Part shown: in pieces, positions 50,101-51,888 of the stretch
Numbering within the stretch: the first letter of the stretch is position 1
Layout: each line of letters begins with the position of its first letter
DNA from: Virgisporangium aurantiacum
Lineage (GTDB): Bacteria; Actinomycetota; Actinomycetes; Mycobacteriales; Micromonosporaceae
Assembly (NCBI RefSeq): GCF_016863635.1
Contig: NZ_BOPG01000115.1
Coordinates: forward strand, 1-51,888
Reading direction: 5' to 3'
DNA: 51,888 nt
Notes under the pieces: generated by a model
What the model was told of the DNA's origin: nothing
The model's input: only the letters and a program-made list of their open reading frames with translations
Database searches by the model: none
Translations under genes and position numbers: made by a program

Positions 50101-51888
50101 AGATCGCTCGGGAACAGGTTCACCAGTGGCGGTCCGTCTGGGAGGACCTGGTCGAGCCGACGACCGACGATCCCACGTTCGACATCAGCGGCTGGGTCAG
50201 CAGCGCGGACGGCGAGCCGATACCGGCTGACCAGATGCACGAGTGGGTAGACACGACAGTCGCCCGGGTTCGCGCGCTTGCTCCCAGCCGCGTCCTCGAG
50301 ATCGGCTGCGGTACCGGTCTTCTCCTCTGGCGACTGGCACCCGACTGCGAGAGCTACGTCGGCACCGACATCGCACCGTCACAGCTTGCCCGGCTGTCGA
50401 CCGAGATCCGTCGCCGCGGCTGGTCCCACGTGGAGGTTTTCGAATGCGAGGCGCTCGACATCGGCACGCTCGCGCCCCGCACGTTCGACCTCGTCATCCT
50501 CAACTCTGTCGTGCAGTACTTCCCCAGCGGGGACTACCTGCGCCGAACCCTCGAGGTGGCAACGCGCCTGTTGACACCCGACGGACATCTGTTCATCGGT
50601 GACGTACGGAGCCTGCCCCTGCACGCCATGCAGCATCTATGGGCGGAGCTGGCGAAGCAGGGCTCGATCGCCGCACGAGGGGACCTCCCGGCCATCGTGC
50701 GACGGCAGTGCCAGCGTGACAACGAGCTGGTGGTGGACCCACGCCTGTTCGCCCGGCTCTCCCAGCAGCTACGCCCCGGCAGCCATGTTCAGGTGATGCC
50801 CAAGCTGGGGCGGTCTGCGAACGAGATGGTTCTGTTCCGGTACGACGTCGTCGTTCACGCCGATTCCGGAACCCGCCTCTCCCCCGTTCCGTCCTGGCAC
50901 GACTGGCCCGGCGCGGACGGGATTTCCCGGCTGCTGCGCGAGGACCGACCACCGAGCATCGGACTGCGCGCCGTTCCCAACCGCCGGCTGGACGCGCTCG
51001 CGGCCGCCTGGTCCCGGCTCACCGACGCCGGGGCGGCAGACCGTTCCGCCATCTCACCTGACGAGTTGCTCGCCCTCGCCGCCCGATACGGCTACCACGC
51101 CGAACTGAGCTGGGCCTCCGCCCACCCCGACGGCGCCTTCGACGCAGTTCTCACCGTCACCAACGGGCAGCCGGCGATGTTCCCGTCCCCGCCTCCGGTG
51201 CACGAAAGCGGGTTCACCAACCGGCCGCTGGGGGCGCGGCTGCGCGATGACCGTACCCGCCGCCTGGTGCCGGCGCTGCGCGAGCATGTGGCACTGAGTC
51301 TGCCAGCCCACATGCGGCCCGCTGTCTACGTCGTTCTCGACGAACTCCAGCTCACGTCCAGCGGCAAGGTCAACCGGCGTGCGCTGCCGGATCCCGACGG
51401 GAGCCGCCCGGCCCTGGAAGCCACCTTCAGGGCGCCGCGAACCGCGACGGAGGAGACGCTGGCGGAGCTGTGGGCTCAGGTGCTCGGCCTGGACCGGGTC
51501 GGCATCGGCGACAACTTCTTCGAACTGGGCGGCGATTCGATCGTCACGATCCAGCTTGTCGCCAGGTGCAGGTCAGCCGGGATCGTGATCACACCGAGGC
51601 AGATCTTCGAACGGCAGACCATCGCTGACCTTGCGGCGGTGGCCGAGGTGGTCGAGCCGGCCGAGGCTCAGGCGGAAGACGCCGGGGCGCCCTTCGCCCT
51701 GGCGGGCCTCACCGCCCAGCAGATCGATGCCGTAACGGCCATGGATTCGCAGGTCGTCGATCTCTACCCGTTGACGCCCACCCAGCAGGGAATGCTGTTC
51801 CACTCCCTGTACGAGCCCGGATCGGCAATCTACATCGAGCAACTGACCCTCACCATCGACGGCCTCCTGGACCGGGCCGTCTACCGCC
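47193..51888 (+). CDS. Non-ribosomal peptide synthetase, C-A-nMT-PCP-C (partial at window end)
   Basis: GTG 47193 with AAGGAG at 47182-47187; the frame is open for 1565 codons to the window end. Condensation domain about 33-470 (FAQQRLWFLQDLDP; HHIVFDEWS near 168, where the usual DG is DE). Adenylation domain about 510-985: YTSGSTG at 656, NMYGITETTVHVT at about 797, YRSGDRG, and GRADTQIKIRGYRIEP. Specificity positions read D-F-W-C-I-G-M-V-H-K, close to the Thr code DFWNIGMVHK. An N-methyltransferase is inserted before A10 (FDISGWVSSADGEPIP; VLEIGCGTGLLLW at about 1033; NSVVQYFP). A10 is SSGKVNRRALP. PCP: DNFFELGGDSIV at about 1446. A second condensation domain begins YPLTPTQQGMLFHSLY at about 1523. 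Since it opens with a condensation domain, an earlier module or an acyl starter is expected. Confidence 0.93.
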   Translation, partial: MSDAARPTGRPAAATGQNSPASQPDTSFLDGQALSFPVSFAQQRLWFLQDLDPDNTAYNVVASLRLRGDLDAIALNKALDALVSRHETLRTSFRTIDGELSQVVGPAHPVTIDTVTVGGGTTAEQLDKARQAIAAAARQPFRLSEGQPFRATLIQMSSRDHVLAIVVHHIVFDEWSGGVLTRELEVLYAAFATGTPASLPELPVQYADYASWQREWLQGDVLESQLAYWRAQLVDPPVLELPTDRPRSEHRSAAGDTVSVELSETTSAALRDLCRRAGVTPFIALLAAFQVVLSRLSGQTDVVVGTPVAGRTQADLEPLIGFFVNTLALRSDLSRNPTFLELLLRVRATALAAFAHQDVPFERVVDELRPQREPHRHPLFQVMFTFHNAPGELPACGANWDDMPTWSRRSAELSISPFPAPRTTSLVDLRLAMTEENGTFGGEVEYSTELFDRASVEGLVDGLLAILDAAVADADVPFGLLPIAPDAAVERAMAWGEAPLARVVEGSEVGLVGLLSDWIAAAPGRVAVVDGSGAELTFGEVGDRVAVLAGCLRGLGVGPEARVAVLAGRSVDVVVAMLAVWWAGGVCVPLDEEFPDQRLGWIAGDAEVQVAVTTGEHAGRATGWGVPMVVVDDPQQWPRSEDARRPVSVDRAGLAYVIYTSGSTGAPRPVGVPWECVDWLLRVAGEMLPAELIWACSHSLAFDFSVWELWAALATGGRVVLLPRTVVRSPDQLLAVLAEQHVQVWCQTPSAFGMLDAAEALPQLLPDLRWVIFGGEALDPGSLPDWVGADGAPAVVNMYGITETTVHVTHTTITTAPGGGTGRGGSPIGRPLPGVRIRLLDECLQPVPAGVVGDLYVGGGGVARGYLDRPDATAHRFIPDPHAGDGSRLYRSGDRGYWHDGQLYYVGRADTQIKIRGYRIEPAEIETALTTHPDVNRAVVIARPDRRGQARLVAYVLPSDESSDDTEPEEIAREQVHQWRSVWEDLVEPTTDDPTFDISGWVSSADGEPIPADQMHEWVDTTVARVRALAPSRVLEIGCGTGLLLWRLAPDCESYVGTDIAPSQLARLSTEIRRRGWSHVEVFECEALDIGTLAPRTFDLVILNSVVQYFPSGDYLRRTLEVATRLLTPDGHLFIGDVRSLPLHAMQHLWAELAKQGSIAARGDLPAIVRRQCQRDNELVVDPRLFARLSQQLRPGSHVQVMPKLGRSANEMVLFRYDVVVHADSGTRLSPVPSWHDWPGADGISRLLREDRPPSIGLRAVPNRRLDALAAAWSRLTDAGAADRSAISPDELLALAARYGYHAELSWASAHPDGAFDAVLTVTNGQPAMFPSPPPVHESGFTNRPLGARLRDDRTRRLVPALREHVALSLPAHMRPAVYVVLDELQLTSSGKVNRRALPDPDGSRPALEATFRAPRTATEETLAELWAQVLGLDRVGIGDNFFELGGDSIVTIQLVARCRSAGIVITPRQIFERQTIADLAAVAEVVEPAEAQAEDAGAPFALAGLTAQQIDAVTAMDSQVVDLYPLTPTQQGMLFHSLYEPGSAIYIEQLTLTIDGLLDRAVYR

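Noticed and set aside
1..51888. CRISPR array, rRNA, tRNA or integrase as evidence for an element boundary
   Set aside because: No regularly spaced repeats, no rRNA or tRNA signatures, and no tyrosine or serine recombinase motif were found, so element ends cannot be placed within the window.

Overview
The window is high-GC DNA with GTG, TTG and ATG starts, GGAGG-type ribosome binding sites, many 4-nt ATGA/GTGA gene overlaps, and families typical of filamentous actinomycetes. A Micromonosporaceae-like host is an inference. No rRNA, tRNA, CRISPR array, integrase or relaxase is visible.

Region 1 (1-21645, plus strand) looks like part of an integrated conjugative or mobilisable element, or a domesticated remnant of one. 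It opens with a VirD4/TraG-like ATPase and a replication-relaxation winged-helix protein. A string of small orphan genes follows, with two flavoproteins, DUF5983, DUF4192, an ArdA-like antirestriction domain, a membrane GGDEF protein, a DUF2637 (Spd-type) membrane protein and a secreted lysozyme-like/M23 wall hydrolase. Many of these genes have their own hairpin just upstream of the ribosome binding site. Two very short ORFs (10882-10935 and 20504-20596) overlap the starts of the genes behind them. Between 11492 and 14317 a PP-loop (PAPS-reductase-like) gene lies in three pieces, separated by a zinc-ribbon membrane protein gene and an antisense DUF2971 gene.

Region 2 (21754-33687, minus strand) starts with two small orphan genes. 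The rest is a compact Tad/Flp (type IVc) pilus operon, read from 33687 down to 22704: lipoprotein, secreted protein, CpaB, CpaE/TadZ, TadA, TadB, TadC, Flp-type pilin, two TadE-like and one TadG-like pseudopilin, a LysM membrane protein with a SARP/BTAD C-terminus, and the A24 prepilin peptidase. Nearly all junctions are 4-nt overlaps.

Region 3 (33688-43379) is mixed: an HxlR-type HTH fused to a Methyltransf_19 enzyme, a methyltransferase paired with a THI5-like binding lipoprotein, a HAD hydrolase convergent with a large Xre regulator, an IS110 transposase remnant, an ankyrin protein and a Tat-exported protein.

Region 4 (43616-51888) is the edge of a non-ribosomal peptide cluster: a MerB-like protein with the Cys/Asp/Cys catalytic set, an alpha/beta hydrolase, an ABC exporter, and an NRPS (C-A-nMT-PCP-C...) running off the window. 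Its adenylation code reads DFWCIGMVHK, one residue from the classical threonine code, so N-methyl-threonine or a relative is the likely building block.
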